Positions 21,055 through 33,884 of a stretch of DNA of 64,000 nucleotides are shown here, in pieces. The notes beneath the pieces were generated by a model. It made no database searches. It was not told where the DNA came from and saw nothing but the letters and a program-made list of their open reading frames with translations. How positions within the stretch are numbered: position 1 is the first letter of the stretch; each line of letters opens with the position of its first letter. Source of the stretch: Agapanthus africanus (Eukaryota; Streptophyta; Magnoliopsida; Asparagales; Amaryllidaceae); contig JASDDO010000026.1 of the NCBI GenBank assembly GCA_030015575.1, positions 72,131,433-72,195,432 on the forward strand, written 5' to 3'. A program made the position numbers and the translations under genes.

Positions 21055-23162
21055 TGTTAGAGATAGTGCCCTCAGAGTCAATTATTGGATCACAGGCACG
21101 TGATTGCAATGATTGAAGGGGGACCTGTCCCAGTAGGACAGTCTTACTCAAGATGATAGTATGCTATCTGGTTTATCTTTATCATCGTGTACTGCTTTAG
21201 GTGACCTTACAGGTCACTATTGCGCGTTGATAGAGCCCCTAGGATTCTTGCTTGACTGCCAGCAGTATGAGGGCGATCATATATGTGGGAGCTGGTAGTC
21301 TATAAGCACATCCTAAAAAGGTCCCTAGTCGTGGGAGTTTCGAGACAGGGCATCGATACTCCAGAGTAGACTAGTGTATACAGTCGAGACCCCGACGAGG
21401 GGCGGTGGCCGGTCTCACAAGCCACTGGTGTCAGTTGGTTCACCTAAGATGTATACAGGTGCTCATTGGGTTATGAGTACACCGGACAGGACTCGCCGGA
21501 AACATGCTAATTGGTCTTATACCTGACGTCAGATAGCATTTCCCTGGTGACATGTGTACAGGTTAGTTCATCGACCTGAGATCGTCATTTGTCTCGTGTG
21601 AGTTCCCACTGTACTTTGATTACTACCCTACCACGCTCAAAGGAGACGTGCAAACAGGTTTTAGTTGGGTACAGTCCCGAGCCACATGGAGGCAGTGAGC
21701 GGATCTGCAGGGGTTCGTCTCTCCCGGTATTGACGGTGAGGTTGCGCTGTGTCTAGGAGAGCCATTACACGAAGTCCTTGGCCAAGGCAGGAGATTTACT
21801 AGTAGTTATTCCAGTAGTATCTCAGGGTGTTCTGGGCTACACTCCGACACGACTTGTACCGCTTTTAGGGGTCTGACTTTTACCAACCCCCTAGGCCCGC
21901 CATGCGATGCTCATAGACGAACGGACCGGACTGTACGGATATTGTCACTGACAGGCTCAGTAGGGTGTCAGGACGAGTTCGCTCATCGACGTCCCTTTTG
22001 GTCAATACCTGGTAGCCCGTCACGTATAGGCTAATACCTCTGACGTGCTAGTGGTTAAATCCACAGCCAAAGTATTGACGAGTCTTTAGAGTCCCCCACA
22101 GACCAGTTTCTCAAGTTTCGGGCGAAACGCTGTAGAGGTCGTATGGAGATATGGCAGGGTTCGATCAGATACGTGCGGTATTGCACGGATCAGGATCGGA
22201 CGGTTAATACTAGCGGGCTTTGGTTTAAGCCGGATCCTAGTATTGTACAGTGTAGATTTGTCTCATTGCATTTGTATTTCGGTCGGAATACAAATGCGGG
22301 TATGTATATACAGTAGCGGGGTTTTCCTGTAATTTATTACGGGATCAGTTTTATGAAGTTGCCAGTTTGTTTTCCGATTTCGGCCATTTTCCTTTGTATC
22401 TTTCTTTGGCCGAAAAATGGTGGAGGAGGGCTTATTTGCAATTGTACAAATTAGTATTGTGGAGGGTGTTCTTTGCATTTTGTTGTGCCATGATGGTTGC
22501 ACCATCTCTTGACTTTCTTGACTTCATCATTGCTTGACTTTGGGTTCATGATGGTTGATTTGGAGTGAGGTTTTGGTTGTAATGATTCTTGATGATCATC
22601 ACCCTTTTCTCTCTCTTTGATTATTATTGGCTTCCCCCCTTTTTGTTAAGCTCTCTCCTCTCATTTTCTCCCCTTCACCAAGTTTGGCCGGCCATGCTCT
22701 AAGGGGAGGGGCTGAAATTTTTGGGTAGGGGATTTTGGTTCTCTTCATGTTTGCAAAATCCCCAAGTTGATCCACAAAAATTCCACACTTCATTTCCTCC
22801 ACCAATAAGGCAACTTCATAACCCCAAATAAGACATAGCACTACACTACATTCTACAGCAAATCTTGGGCACGTCGACTCGCCAACTTCGTGCCCGAGTT
22901 GCCTCGGTCCAGAGGTGGGAGCCCTTAAAAGAAGCCAGCGACGTGGTGCCCTTCCGGCGAGGAGATGAAAACCGGAGATTCCACGGGGAGATCGGGACGT
23001 CGACGAGAAGACCGAAGGATACGGATCGCTCGGTATATCTCTATACCCGTTCATTAGTTAGCTAGGACTATGTTAATGGCCCGATCCGGGTTTATAGTGC
23101 ACGGTGGTGCCGGTTCAAAAAAGTTAAAGAAAATTATCGTTTCCGCATTCCGCCGTCGGATT
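21055..23162 (+). repeat. 5' LTR of B, first part
   Basis: Starts TGTTAGAGATAGTGCCCTC. It carries an 11-bp perfect stem near 22269-22298 (GCATTTGTATT against AATACAAATGC), which is also present in D's LTR. Interrupted 29 bp before its end by A; the last 29 bp are at 33567-33595. Confidence 0.95.
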
Positions 23163-25383
23163 TGTTAGTTATATGTATGCCCTAGAGGCCATTACTGTAC
23201 ATAGGATGTATATTGTAGTGGATGCTGGGACATATATAGGGAGGACTTTCTTGCTCGACATGATAGTATGCTATCTGGTTACTCTTTACCTTAACGTGTA
23301 TACTGATTGTCTCTCTGTTACATGTTGGTAAAGCCCTTAAGATGTGTACTTGACTACCTGGACTGTGATGCGGATCATACTAGTGGGGACATGGTAGTCT
23401 ATAAGTACATCCTTCAAGGTCCCTAGTCGTGGGTGTATCGAGACGGGGCATCGATATACCAGAGTAGACTAGCGTATACCTTCTCGACCCATACAGATGG
23501 GCGATGGATGATCCCATATCCATTGGTGTTTGACATCAGAGATGATATACGGGTGCTCAGTGGAGACTGGGTACACTGGACGGACTCGCCGAGAACTCCC
23601 AGATGGTATTATACCTTACGTCAGATGGCAGTTCTCTGGTGACACTGGTACAGAGTAGTCTGTTGACCCGAGATCGTTATAGAGCCTTGTGTGGTTCCCA
23701 CCGTGCTTTGATTTCCAGCTTACCATGTCCAAGAGGGCGTGCAAAATGGTGGTTTTTGGGTACAGTCCCGAATCACATGGAGGCAATGAGCGATAGGAGG
23801 GGATTCGTCTCTCCCGGTATAGAGAGTTGATGTTGCGCTGTGTTCGATTGGCTATAACCGGAAATCCCTGGCCAGGGTTGCTGAGATTTACTGGTAAGTG
23901 TTACCAGTAGTTTCTCGAACTGTTATAGACCTCATATCGACACGACTTATCGAGCTATTGGGGTCTGACGTTTACCAACCCTAGGCGAGATATGCGACAT
24001 ATCAGACGACGAGACCGGACTGTACGGTAAGTGTTACTGGTTGGATTCACAGGAGTGTGAGCGGGCTTGCTCATCGATCTTCTGATCGCTCAATACCCGG
24101 GTGGCAGTTACGCTTAGCAGACCGCTTGCGGCTTGTGGGTGTTTGATATGATCATCACCTGCTGCCGGCGTATTGACGAGTCTTTAGAGTCCTACACAGA
24201 GGTTTCCTGGCTCAAGCGAAACGAAATAGGAGCGCATATGAGATATGTGCGGGACCGAGAATGATACCGGTATGTGATACTGTATTCGATTCTCGCGATT
24301 TGTAACATTGATCGGTTATATGCGTTATAGCCGGGTTATCGGATCAAGCGTTGATTCGATAAGTTGTTACTATTGATATTAGTCGGTTATATGCGATATG
24401 ACCGGGTCGTTAAATCAAGTGTTGATTTAATGATTTAATGTATAATTATATATTTGATATATCACTTTACATTAACTAATATAGGTTCACTTAAATGGAT
24501 TTTCTCACTAGAAGTTCACAAGTTGTATATGTGATATGCTTTTATGCACTTGTTTGTATCATGTTTGATGATACATGCTCACTTGTGTATGTGTAAAGAT
24601 TAAACCATGGTTGTGTAATGGTTAGGGTTTTTCATTTTCTTATTCATTTATTTATGTATTTTGTTTATTTATTTTGGAATTGATAAAGAAAAGAATGGTG
24701 GCTTTGTTTGTTTTTATTGAAGCTTCATGAAGCTTTGAACAAGTCCACCATTCTTGTCCCTTGCTTAACCCTAACCATTCCACTTAACCCTAGTTCATTC
24801 TCTACACATAACCATGGTTAGTATATGATAAGTATTCATATTTTCTTTTCTATTGAAAATGAACTTATTATATTCTTTCTTCTTCTTCTTCATCTTCTTC
24901 AAAGAAGAAAACCTAGACTTCATCAATGGTGACTTGATGAAATGAGTGAGAAATCCAATTCTAAAGTGAAGACACTTCCTATTTCTTCATCCTCTACCTC
25001 TTGCCAAGTAGTATAGGGTGTTTCCTTCACAAGTTTTCATGACTTGGTGAAGTGGGAGCTTGATCTTGTGATGCCTCGACGTAGATCATCTTCGGCATCG
25101 AAGCCGACGACCAAGCCCGCCCATTTCTTCGATGAAGCCGATGCTAGAGTCCGGGATTCATTTTGGACAGCGGAGGGACATCATTGCGGAGCTATGGAGG
25201 TGGAGCACCGGATCTACAAAGGTTGTATTTTCCGTTAACTTATAGTTAAGTTGTTAACTAGTTCTCGGTTTCGCCTAAAATTCTAGTTAACGATCTAGTT
25301 TAGGGTTTCTCGGCACCGTAAAATTTGAAATTGGCATGGTTGATGCCTTGTGAGACCTCTTGAGTGTGCCTAGGAACCCTACA
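23163..25383 (+). repeat. 5' LTR of A
   Basis: 2221 bp, TGTTAGTTATATG...CCTACA. It carries palindromes with GNG spacers, for example GCGCATAT-GAG-ATATGTGC near 24233. The frame shared with the 3' LTR and with C's LTRs is repeat, not gene. Confidence 0.96.
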
Positions 25384-25384
25384 G

Positions 25385-25397
25385 TGGTATCAGAGCC
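25385..25397 (+). other. Primer-binding site of A
   Basis: TGGTATCAGAGCC one base after the LTR; initiator-Met tRNA type. Confidence 0.95.
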
Positions 25398-25543
25398 TAG
25401 CTAGAGCCTTAGGCGATGCGTAGACGAAGTTTGAAACCCGATCGAACCCGAAACCCTAAAATTTCATGCTCTCTGGACTTTTTCTGAAAAAGTGGTTTTT
25501 TCCAGATTAAAAATCCTTAAATAATTCAGCAGGGAATTCTAAG

Positions 25544-25668
25544 AATTACGGTGCAAAAATTACCCAAAGATGCCTCTAAAGTGTGGCGGAACCGCGGCAG
25601 AAGCAAGGCTTCTGCGGCGGTTCCGCGGCCGTATTGTCACATTGCCCCATAATTTTTGCACAGTAATT
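25544..25668 (+). other. Extended hairpin downstream of the A primer-binding site
   Basis: Outer arms of 19 bp (25544-25562 and 25650-25668) pair with one mismatch. Inner arms GCGGAACCGC (25586) and GCGGTTCCGC (about 25617) are perfect, with GCAGAAGC against GCTTCTGC inside. Confidence 0.85.
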
Positions 25669-27497
25669 CCTCATTTCTGGTGTTGGATTTTCTGGGATTT
25701 TTTAATATTTATTAAAGAGTTGAATAATCTGGGATGTTTTGGAGCTTCGATGATTCGATCGGATTATCTGACTTTGTCTATTTGGCTTTCCGGATATTTT
25801 TGAATATGTCAAAAGTTTGATCGGATATAAATACCCAATCTTTCCCCTGCCGGAAAATTTCCAAGTGTTGGATCTTTCCGTAGTTTAATGATGTTCTAAG
25901 TAGTACAAGTAACGCGATGGTACCTCTAGAAGACAACAAACCTTAACTCGATTATGTGACCGTCTTGAACTGCTCTTTGAACCTTAGGGTTTGGGGCAGT
26001 ACGGCGTGCCACATGTGAGGCGTTGGCTTGACCCTTCTACGGCTGGACCGTTGGTACTGAGGCACGAACTGAATGTTGTTAGACTTATTTCATGTGTTGG
26101 ACTGTATCGGGAAAACTTAGGTGTTCGATTGTTCGATCGGAAAGTTTAACATTTTCTGTTTATCTGGAATGGGATACAATAATTGGAATTCATAAGTTGT
26201 TATGAGATAACTGAATGAATGTTATAAACATAGCAGTTTAGTCTCACTTGATCGGTTGCCACGGAATTTTGATGCGATCAAAAGTCCGTCGCAATCACGT
26301 AGCGTACGCGGATACTCGCCAGGTAAACTTAATAGACAGCTACACCCCATAGCCCCGACCAAGTGACTGTAGGAGAACCCCGTCGCCGAAAGCATCCATT
26401 CGGGTGCTCGCGGCAGCGGTGTTCCGCCTTAGTGCACTTCGTCGACGGCATTGGGGGTGCAGCCATCTACTGAAGTTTGCGACGAGCATTCGATCAGGAT
26501 GTCAGGAATCTTGTTGAATTGCCCGATTATGTATTGAAAAGTGTTTTCGATTATGAGACTAAAATGCGGGGTTTATAATTGTTAGGCATGCGATGTCTAA
26601 GGAATTCATTTGATTAGGCATGCGATGTCTAAAGAGGTTGCGGATTCCAACTGTTGTAGTTTTACACTTTCTTTTCTGTGACCGTAAGTGTAATATGTGA
26701 TATCGTCGGTTTCGTTGCTATATGTCAACGATGATTGGGATACGCATGTTTACTTACGTTGATGACATGTGATGTTATGTGTTGCTGGATATGTTATATT
26801 GGATCGTCGTGTTTGAATAGCCGGGGGTTTTTATGTGAGATTAGTGTTTTTCATTTTCATTCATGTAAAAACTTGTATGTAATATTCTTTTATTGGGGCA
26901 CTTCCAGGTTGTAGAAGTTGTCACCTTTTGTATATTATTTACTTTTCCGCACTAGGATAGACCCAAGGAGGGGAGCACAAGTAACCGGGTTCTGGGGTCC
27001 AGTGGGAGACCATCTCGAGGAGTCGAGTCCGGGTCTCCTAACCCTAGAATTGGTAGGGTTTCTTGCCGCTCTCGTAGGGGTCTAGGGGTGTGGGATTGGC
27101 TATTCATCACGACCGTGGAATCCGTGTTTTATACTGGCACGTATTGAAAACACGGACGTCCTAGTATATCCAATATTTCATATGTTTCTTCTGCTGCGAT
27201 ATCTGTGATGTGATCATGTGATGTTCTGTGATAGATACAGTATATAGTATATATGATATATTATATAGACGTTACTTATGTTTTACACCCGCGCTAGCCC
27301 TGCCCCGTTCTGCCGTTAGTTTCCTAACCTAACGGTGCACGAGGGGACATCGAGGCGAATTCGGATGGTATAAGTGTACGTCGTATTTATCTGTGATGTT
27401 TAGGTGGACTTAAATGATGGGAATTCATTAATGTGATTAATGAAATAAAGAAACCTAAGATGTTGTGGAATCGAATTTCAAAATTGAAACAGGTAGC

Positions 27498-27745
27498 TAC
27501 AGTTCTTGCTTTGCACAGCGGTATATGTGATATATCCTGCACCTTATTCGATGAGGAAAGGACCGAGATTCCTTCACCGGGAGTGACTCCTTTAGCAATA
27601 ACTGGCAGATGCTACACACTCGGTTTGTCTTTTGATTGCTTTTAAGAGTTTTACTTTGCACAGTGATATATATGATATATCCCGCACCTCATTCGACGAG
27701 GAAAGGACCGACGATCCCTTCACCGGGAGTGACTCCTTTAGCAAA
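27498..27745 (+). repeat. ~150-bp direct duplication in the A leader
   Basis: Two copies share TTTGCACAG, a palindrome, CTCATTCGACGAGGAAAGG-like sequence and CCTTCACCGGGAGTGACTCC. B, C and D carry the same duplication at 35023-35265, 40257-40505 and about 48770-49010. Confidence 0.85.
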
Positions 27746-27859
27746 ACTAGAAAAAGCCTTAAAACACTCCATTTCAAAATTCATTCGATCCTACAACGAT
27801 ATCAAGTTCATTACGCAATAGGTTTTCAGAAAAACCTGTCGTAGCCCTCCGTCATTTCA

Positions 27860-28110
27860 GATAAGTACTAGTTAGTATTCGTGCTGCGGTTGTTTGGCCT
27901 CCGTCAAGGCGTAGTGTACGGTAGCTAACTAGTGCTTATCTGCTAGCATATGATGCGATTGGATTAGGGTATTCGTACGGCGTTGTTTGGCCTCCGTCAA
28001 GGGTCGTGCGGGTGGGTTTAATTCAATCAGGAAATGACGGGTTGAACTTGACTAGCGGACTATGGGTTGTTTGGCCTCCGTCAAGGTCATAGGACGCTAG
28101 GGGCAAAATA
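27860..28110 (+). repeat. Three same-loop stem-loops in the A leader
   Basis: TTGTTTGGCCTCCGTCAAGG occurs identically at 27890-27909, 27983-28002 and 28067-28086. Each copy is the apical loop of a different stem, for example GATAAGTACTAGTTAG (from 27860) against CTAACTAGTGCTTATC around the first. Confidence 0.9.
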
Positions 28111-28570
28111 TTATCGGGAATTTCAAGTGTTGAAATCTGCAATGAGATTGCATACCTTCTATGAGATAGTTGGATCCCGATACCCGCTGCGAGTAATTGT
28201 TACTCCTGGGAGAGTTTTACACATTACAATTAGCCGATCAAGTAGGTGTCTAGAAAGGTGTCAACGAGGTTACGCCTCTGGAAAAACGAGGTTTACATTA
28301 ATTAGGTTCGTGCGAAAGCACGGGGGACCTCCCTCAAAGTACCGACACTGGCCTGGCTGAAAGATTGGCGAACTTGTAGTGTGTAATTAATCCCGGCTAG
28401 TCTTTCCTTTTAGGGTTTGAAGGAAGATTTGATAAAAAGCAGTGGGAGCCATCCTGATTAGATAAAATAAAAACCAATCTATTCTTGCAAGAGCGCACGC
28501 TGAGTGTTTTCTTCTCTCTCTCTCCAGGTAGCGACCATTTCACGCCTTAATCAAGATAATAATACGGATT

Positions 28571-28828
28571 TTGACCGAACCCGCTTGTTATACTGAGCTG
28601 GGGAACGTTGGTCCCGCTCCAACTTATAATTGTTATAAGACAGAGCAGGAAATTGGGGATTACCAGAATTCCCGTGCCGCCCAAACGAAGAGAGTGCATG
28701 CTGATGCATCATCTTCGGGTGTGTTCATTACAAAGAACTGTTTCTCAGTATCCTCCGCATCCTGGGTACATGATACCGGATCAGGATCCCAGATATGTAA
28801 TCTGTTACATAGGGCTACAAAAGGGTAG
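28571..28828 (+). pseudogene. Gag zinc-knuckle/protease remnant of A
   Basis: A short open frame ends with SASWVHDTGSGSQICN; DTG is the aspartic protease active-site triad of copia polyproteins. A few Cys/His residues upstream may be a ruined CCHC knuckle. It begins only ~45 bp after the leader, so nearly all gag is missing. Frame closes soon after the active site. Confidence 0.75.
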
Positions 28829-29052
28829 AAAAACTGAGAACGGGTGATAAGTTTCATGAGACAGAAAACGGGGCAAGTGTTGCTGCCAAGTCTGTTGGTC
28901 ACTGTCACCCTGTATTCTAAATCATTGATTCTGAACAAATGCTAGTAGATACCGAACCTGATATACAAAATCATATCAGTCTCTTTATTAGTAAAGAAAT
29001 GATAAAATTTTATATTGTTGGATAATATTTTGAACATTTCCTATATCAAAAG

Positions 29053-29244
29053 TTGATCGGTTCAGGCACGTTATCTAAAAGTATTGACGTTCTAAATCAA
29101 ACTACAGTTCCTAGTATACAGAACACACACAAGAGGAAGAGTTCAGAAATGAACAAATCCTTCTTGAGGTATTGTAGACTAGGTCATATCAATGCGACCC
29201 AACTGGCTAAAGTTACATTTAGATACATATTTAAATTAGTTTGA
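29053..29244 (+). pseudogene. Pre-integrase (HHCC) remnant of A
   Basis: YCRLGHINATQLAK matches the GAG-pre-integrase motif of copia elements. C keeps a longer version with CETCRSCHKDKM at 41807-42115. Truncated here by a frame change. Confidence 0.75.
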
Positions 29245-29559
29245 ATTTACATCTTGTGAAAACTTGCCAGTCATGTCACAAAGATAAGATGACCATAGCT
29301 CTGTTTAATGGAAACAGAGAAAGAGTTAGTAAACTCTTGGGATGATACATGTTGATGTATGTAAGGTCCCCTGTCTACATATGCCAAGACCGGTTCTTTG
29401 TATTTCATTACATTCTCTGATAATCTCTCAAGATTCAGACATATGTTCCTGTTGAAACACAAGTCCGAACCTTTTGAGATATTCACAGAATATAAGCTAG
29501 AAGTAGAGAACCAAAATACGGGTAAAAGTATTATGTCCTTTGATGTGATCGAGGAGGAG

Positions 29560-29900
29560 AATACTTGAGCACGGAAATCCTGGACTATTCTAAAGGAGAA
29601 TGAGATTCTCTCTCAGCATTACTCCTCCGAAAACAACACAGCGCAACGTTGTATCGGGGCGGAGCAATCACACCCTATATGATAAGGTGTGCTCTATGAT
29701 GAGTACTACTGAGTTACCTGTTTCCTTTTGGGAGTTATGCGCTTGAGAAGCTGCATATCTATTGAATAGGGTTCCAATCAAATCAGTTGCCTACCGTTTC
29801 ATATGTGATATGGTAAGGGAAGAGCCCATGTCTTAAGCTGGTTAAGATTTGGGGTTGTCCGGCCTATGTCTAAAAGCAAAAATCCGGACAAGCTCGAGGC
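29560..29900 (+). pseudogene. Integrase core/C-terminal remnant of A
   Basis: Fragments around FWELC (stop) EAAYLLNRVPIKS and GCPAYV (stop TAA, 29871-29873) correspond to the end of the copia integrase domain. A also lacks ~140 bp that C retains just downstream. Confidence 0.7.
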
Positions 29901-30239
29901 AAATACTGTTATGTAGAACTGGAATCGTTCCAGCTGTACAAACTACAGATGATGATTTGATAGAACCAAAGGATTCAATAGTAACCAACGAATCTCAGCC
30001 TCTCCGCCGATCTAGTAGGGTTCCTCACCCACCTGAGAGATACTTCTGTTTCTCTATGACAGTGGGAGCGAGGATTGTATCATGAGATGATGACCCAACT
30101 AATTTCGAGCTGGCCATCAGGAGTGGGACTCTGTAAGAATGGCTGGATGCTTAGCGATCTGAGATGGAATCCTTATACACCAACAAAGTATGGACTTTGG
30201 TTGCTACATCTGAAGGGTTAAATCCCCATCAGGAGCAAG

Positions 30240-30760
30240 TACATCTTGAGAAGATTACTTGGTGTACATGGAAAAGTTGAGACTTTCAAAGCTAGACTTG
30301 TTAAAGGTTTGCATCATTAACCAGGTATGGATTATGTTGAAACCTTTTCTAATGATCTATGCTTAAGTCCATCCAGATCCTACTTGTCACGGCTACATAC
30401 CATGACTACGATATCTGGTGGTTGGGTGTCATAACTGCTTTTCTAAATGATGTTTTGGAAGAGAGCGTCTATAAGTACACAGCCAGAGGGCTTCGTAGAC
30501 AGTGGGAGCAGCGGAAACGTGTGCAAGATGTTTTATGTGATGAAGCAGGCATCGTGGAGTTAGAACATCTGTTTTGATGAGTTAGTTAAACAGTTTGACA
30601 TCATCAAAATGGTAGATGAACCTTGTATAAATGAAAAGGTAGTAGGGGGTATGGTGGTGATCCTCGTAGAGTACGTGGATGACATACTCTTGATAGGGAA
30701 GGAGTTTCCTATGCTACGCTCGGTCAATCTCCGCTTATCACAATGATTCTCCATATAGGA
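30240..30760 (+). pseudogene. Reverse transcriptase remnant of A
   Basis: Pieces in shifting frames: MLKSIQILLVTATYHDYDIW, TAFLNDVLEESVY, and the catalytic motif YVDDILLIG near 30675. YVDD is the copia RT active site. Several stops and frame changes. Confidence 0.85.
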
Positions 30761-30999
30761 TCAAAGTGATACCTCCTAAATCCTGAGTTTTCATCTATGA
30801 GATAGATGTTATTTGGGTGTTAGAATACTCACTAGCTGTAGTGAGATGGTATCAATTGATCCTGGGGAGAATCACTGGAAGTGTTCCAGGGTGATAAAGA
30901 CGACTGAATGTCAGTCACGGGCATTGTCTTTACCCTCTATCGAGGGACGGTAAGTTGGAAGAGTTCCAAGATAAATACCGTGACATACTAGACGATAAA

Positions 31000-31290
31000 G
31001 GCACGATACATCGCTACTTAAGATGCTACCAAAGAGGCTGTTTGGGTGTATATTGGTTCATGAGATGAACTACGTTCCTACCATTGTGAGACAATGGAGT
31101 TGTGGCTTATGCTAAGGAACGTCCGTCCCATCAGTGATCCAGACATATTCTAAGGCAGTGTCACCTGATCGTGGAGATGGTTGATCTCCAGAGGAACGAG
31201 GTCAGGAGAGTAGACTCAGAGGACAACACGGCGGATCCACTCACGAAGGCCTATTCCCAGAGAGAGATTTTTATGGGATGGTTGAGTATG
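31000..31290 (+). pseudogene. RNase H remnant of A
   Basis: NGVVAYAKERPSHQ, HILRQCHLIVEMVD and DNTADPLTKA match the C-terminal part of copia RNase H. One in-frame stop is visible. It lies just before the purine tract, as expected. Confidence 0.75.
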
Positions 31291-31326
31291 AGATACTACA
31301 ACTACTGCTACAGATGGCCCTAGTGC

Positions 31327-31337
31327 AAGTGGGAGAT
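31327..31337 (+). other. Polypurine tract of A
   Basis: AAGTGGGAGAT directly precedes the 3' LTR; C has the same, and D has it on the minus strand. Confidence 0.9.
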
Positions 31338-33561
31338 TGTTAGTTATATGTATGCCCTAGAGGCCATTACTATACATAGGATGTATATTGTAGTGGATGC
31401 TGGGACATATATAGGGAGGACTTTCTTGCTCGACATGATAGTATGCTATCTGGTTACTCTTTACCTTAACGTGTATACTGATTGTCTCTCTGTTACATGT
31501 TGGTAAAGCCCTTAGGATGTGTACTTGACTACCTGGACTGTGATGCGGATCATACTAGTGGGGACATGGTAGTCTATAAGTACATCCTTCAAGGTCCCTA
31601 GTCGTGGGTGTATCGAGACGGGGCATCGATATACCAGAGTAGACTAGCGTATACCTTCTCGACCCATACAGATGGGCGATGGATGATCCCATATCCATTG
31701 GTGTTTGACATCAGAGATGATATACGGGTGCTCAGTGGAGACTGGGTACACTGGACGGACTCGCCGAGAACTTCCAGATGGTATTATACTTTACGTCAGA
31801 TGGCAGTTCTCTAGTGACACTGGTATAGAGTAGTCTGTTGACCCGAGATCGTCATAGAGTCTTGTGTGGTTCCCACTGTGCTTTGATTTCCACCTTACCA
31901 CGTCCAAGAGGGCGTGCAAAACGGTGGTTTTTTGATACAGTCCCGAATCACATGGAGGCAATGAGCGATAGGAGGGGATTCGTCTCTCCCGGTATAGGGA
32001 GTTGATGTTGCGCTGTGTTCGATTGGCTATAACCGGAAATCCCTGGCCAAGGTTGCTGAGATTTACTGGTAAGTGTTACCAGTAGTTTCTCGAACTATTA
32101 TAGACCTCATATCGACACGACTTATCGAGCTATTTGGGTCTGACGTTTACCACCCCTAGGCGAGATATGCGACATATCAGACGACGAGACCGGACTGTAC
32201 GGTAAGTGTTACTGGTTGGATTCACAGGAGTGTGAGCGGGCTTGCTCATCGATCTTCTGATCGCTCAATACCCGGGTGGCCGTTACGTTTAGCAGACCGC
32301 TTGCGGCTTGTGGGTGTTTGATATGATCATCACCTGCTGCCGGCGTATTGACGAGTCTTTAGAGTCCTACACAGAGGTTTCCTGACTCAAGCGAAACGAA
32401 ATAGGAGCGCATAAGAGATATGTGCGGGACCGAGAATGATACCAGTATGTGATACTGTATTCGATTCTCGCGATTTGTAACATTGATCGGTTATATGCGT
32501 TATAGCCGGGTTATTGGATCAAGTGTTGATTCGATAAGTTGTTACTATTGATATTAGTCGGTTATATGCGATATGACCGGGTCGTTAAATCAAGTGTTGA
32601 TTTAATGATTTAATGAATAATTATATATTTGATATATCACTTTACATTAACTAATATAGGTTCACTTAAATGGATTTTCTCACTAGAAGTTCACAAGTTG
32701 TATATGTGATATGCTTTTGTGCACTTGTTTGTATCATGTTTGATGATACATGCTCACTTGTGTATGTGTAAAGATTAAACCATGGTTGTGTAATGGTTAG
32801 GGTTTTTCATTTTCTTATTCATTTATTTATGTATTTTGTTTATTTATTTTGGAATTGATAAAGAAAAGAATGGTGGCTCTGTTTGTTTTTATTGAAGCTT
32901 CATGAAGCTTTGAACAAGTCCACCATTCTTGTCCCTTGCTTAACCCTAACCATTCCACTTAACCCTAGTTCATTCTCTACACATAACCATGGTTAGTATA
33001 TGATGATAAGTATTCATATTTTCTTTTCTATTGAAAATGAACTTATTATATTCTTTCTTCTTCTTCTTCATCTTCTTCAAAGAAGAAAACCTAGACTTCA
33101 TCAATGGTGACTTGATGAAATGAGTGAGAAATCCAATTCTAAAGTGAACCCACTTCCTATTTCTTCATCCTCTACCTCTTGCCAAGTAGTATAGGGTGTT
33201 TCCTTCACAAATTTTCATGACTTGGTGAAGTGGGAGCTTGATCTTGTGATGCCTCGACGTAGATCATCTTCGGTATCGAAGCCGACGACCAAGCCCGCCC
33301 ATTTCTTCGATGAAGCCGATGCTAGAGTCCGGGATTCGTTTTGGACAGCGGAGGGACATCATTGCGGAGCTATGGAGGTGGAGCACCGGATCTACAAAGG
33401 TTGTATTTTCCGTTAACTTATAGTTAAGTTGTTAACTAGTTCTCGGTTTCGCCTAAAATTCTAGTTAACAATCTAGTCTAGGGTTTCTCGGCACCGTAAA
33501 ATTTGAAATTGGCATGGTTGATGCCTTGTGAGACCTCTTGAGTGTGCCTAGGAACCCTACA
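31338..33561 (+). repeat. 3' LTR of A
   Basis: 2224 bp, nearly identical to 23163-25383. Followed by GGATT, the right TSD, and then the last 29 bp of B's 5' LTR. Confidence 0.96.
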
Positions 33562-33566
33562 GGATT

Positions 33567-33595
33567 GACGGCCGGGGCGCCACCGTGCGCTTACA
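33567..33595 (+). repeat. 5' LTR of B, last 29 bp
   Basis: GACGGCCGGGGCG...CTTACA continues B's LTR after A; the same bases close B's 3' LTR at 61198-61226. Confidence 0.93.
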
Positions 33596-33596
33596 G

Positions 33597-33609
33597 TGGT
33601 ATCAGAGCC
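33597..33609 (+). other. Primer-binding site of B
   Basis: TGGTATCAGAGCC one base after the LTR end. Confidence 0.95.
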
Positions 33610-33773
33610 AGGCCATTAACCTAGTCTAGCTTGGTCTAATGTGTTTACTCTTTCGATCGAACAAAATTCCAAAACCCGCGTTTTCAAAAGCACAGTTTCT
33701 GTCGATTTTTTTTTTGGCTCCAAAAATTTTTCAGGTTGTTGCAGAATACTGTGCAGGGAATTCTAAGCACTTT

Positions 33774-33884
33774 GTGAAAATTTGGTCGCGTGATCTCACC
33801 ATACCACCGCGGAACCGTGGCCAAACCCATGCTTGGGCCGCGGTTCCGCCGCCACTTTTACAGTTCAGTGTACCAAATTTTTAC
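33774..33884 (+). other. Extended hairpin downstream of the B primer-binding site
   Basis: Outer arms GTGAAAATTTGGT and ACCAAATTTTTAC pair with one mismatch. Inner GCGGAACCGTGGCC and GGCCGCGGTTCCGC pair with one mismatch. Confidence 0.8.

Larger units (their letters stand above)
25398..28526 (+). other. Leader of A: long structured non-coding region
   Basis: About 3.1 kb with no conserved ORF. In order: extended GC-rich hairpin (25544-25668), GC-rich blocks near 26270-26470 and 26950-27150, a ~150-bp direct duplication (from 27498 and 27648) with palindromes at 27520-27537 and 27665-27681, three same-loop stem-loops (27860-28110), and a pyrimidine run ending CAG at 28526. The same order occurs in C. 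Confidence 0.8.
23163..33561 (+). mobile_element. Element A: complete copia retrotransposon, coding region decayed
   Basis: 10,399 bp. LTRs are 23163-25383 and 31338-33561, TSD GGATT at 23158-23162 and 33562-33566, primer-binding site 25385-25397, purine tract ending 31337. The sequence GTCGGATT...GACGGCC across the insertion is uninterrupted in B's other LTR (61188-61206), which confirms the insertion point. LTRs agree at ~98-99% in the stretches compared, so this is among the youngest insertions. Leader ~3.1 kb, almost no gag, broken pol. Same subfamily as C. Confidence 0.97.

Noticed and set aside
25385-25397. tRNA gene fragments suggested by TGGTATCAGAGCC
   Set aside because: Only the 13-bp primer-binding site is present, directly at LTR ends; no tRNA cloverleaf follows.
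25544-25668. miRNA precursor
   Set aside because: Long hairpin shape fits, but there is no evidence of a mature miRNA, and the same hairpin sits at the same leader position in all five copia elements, so an element-RNA role is more likely.
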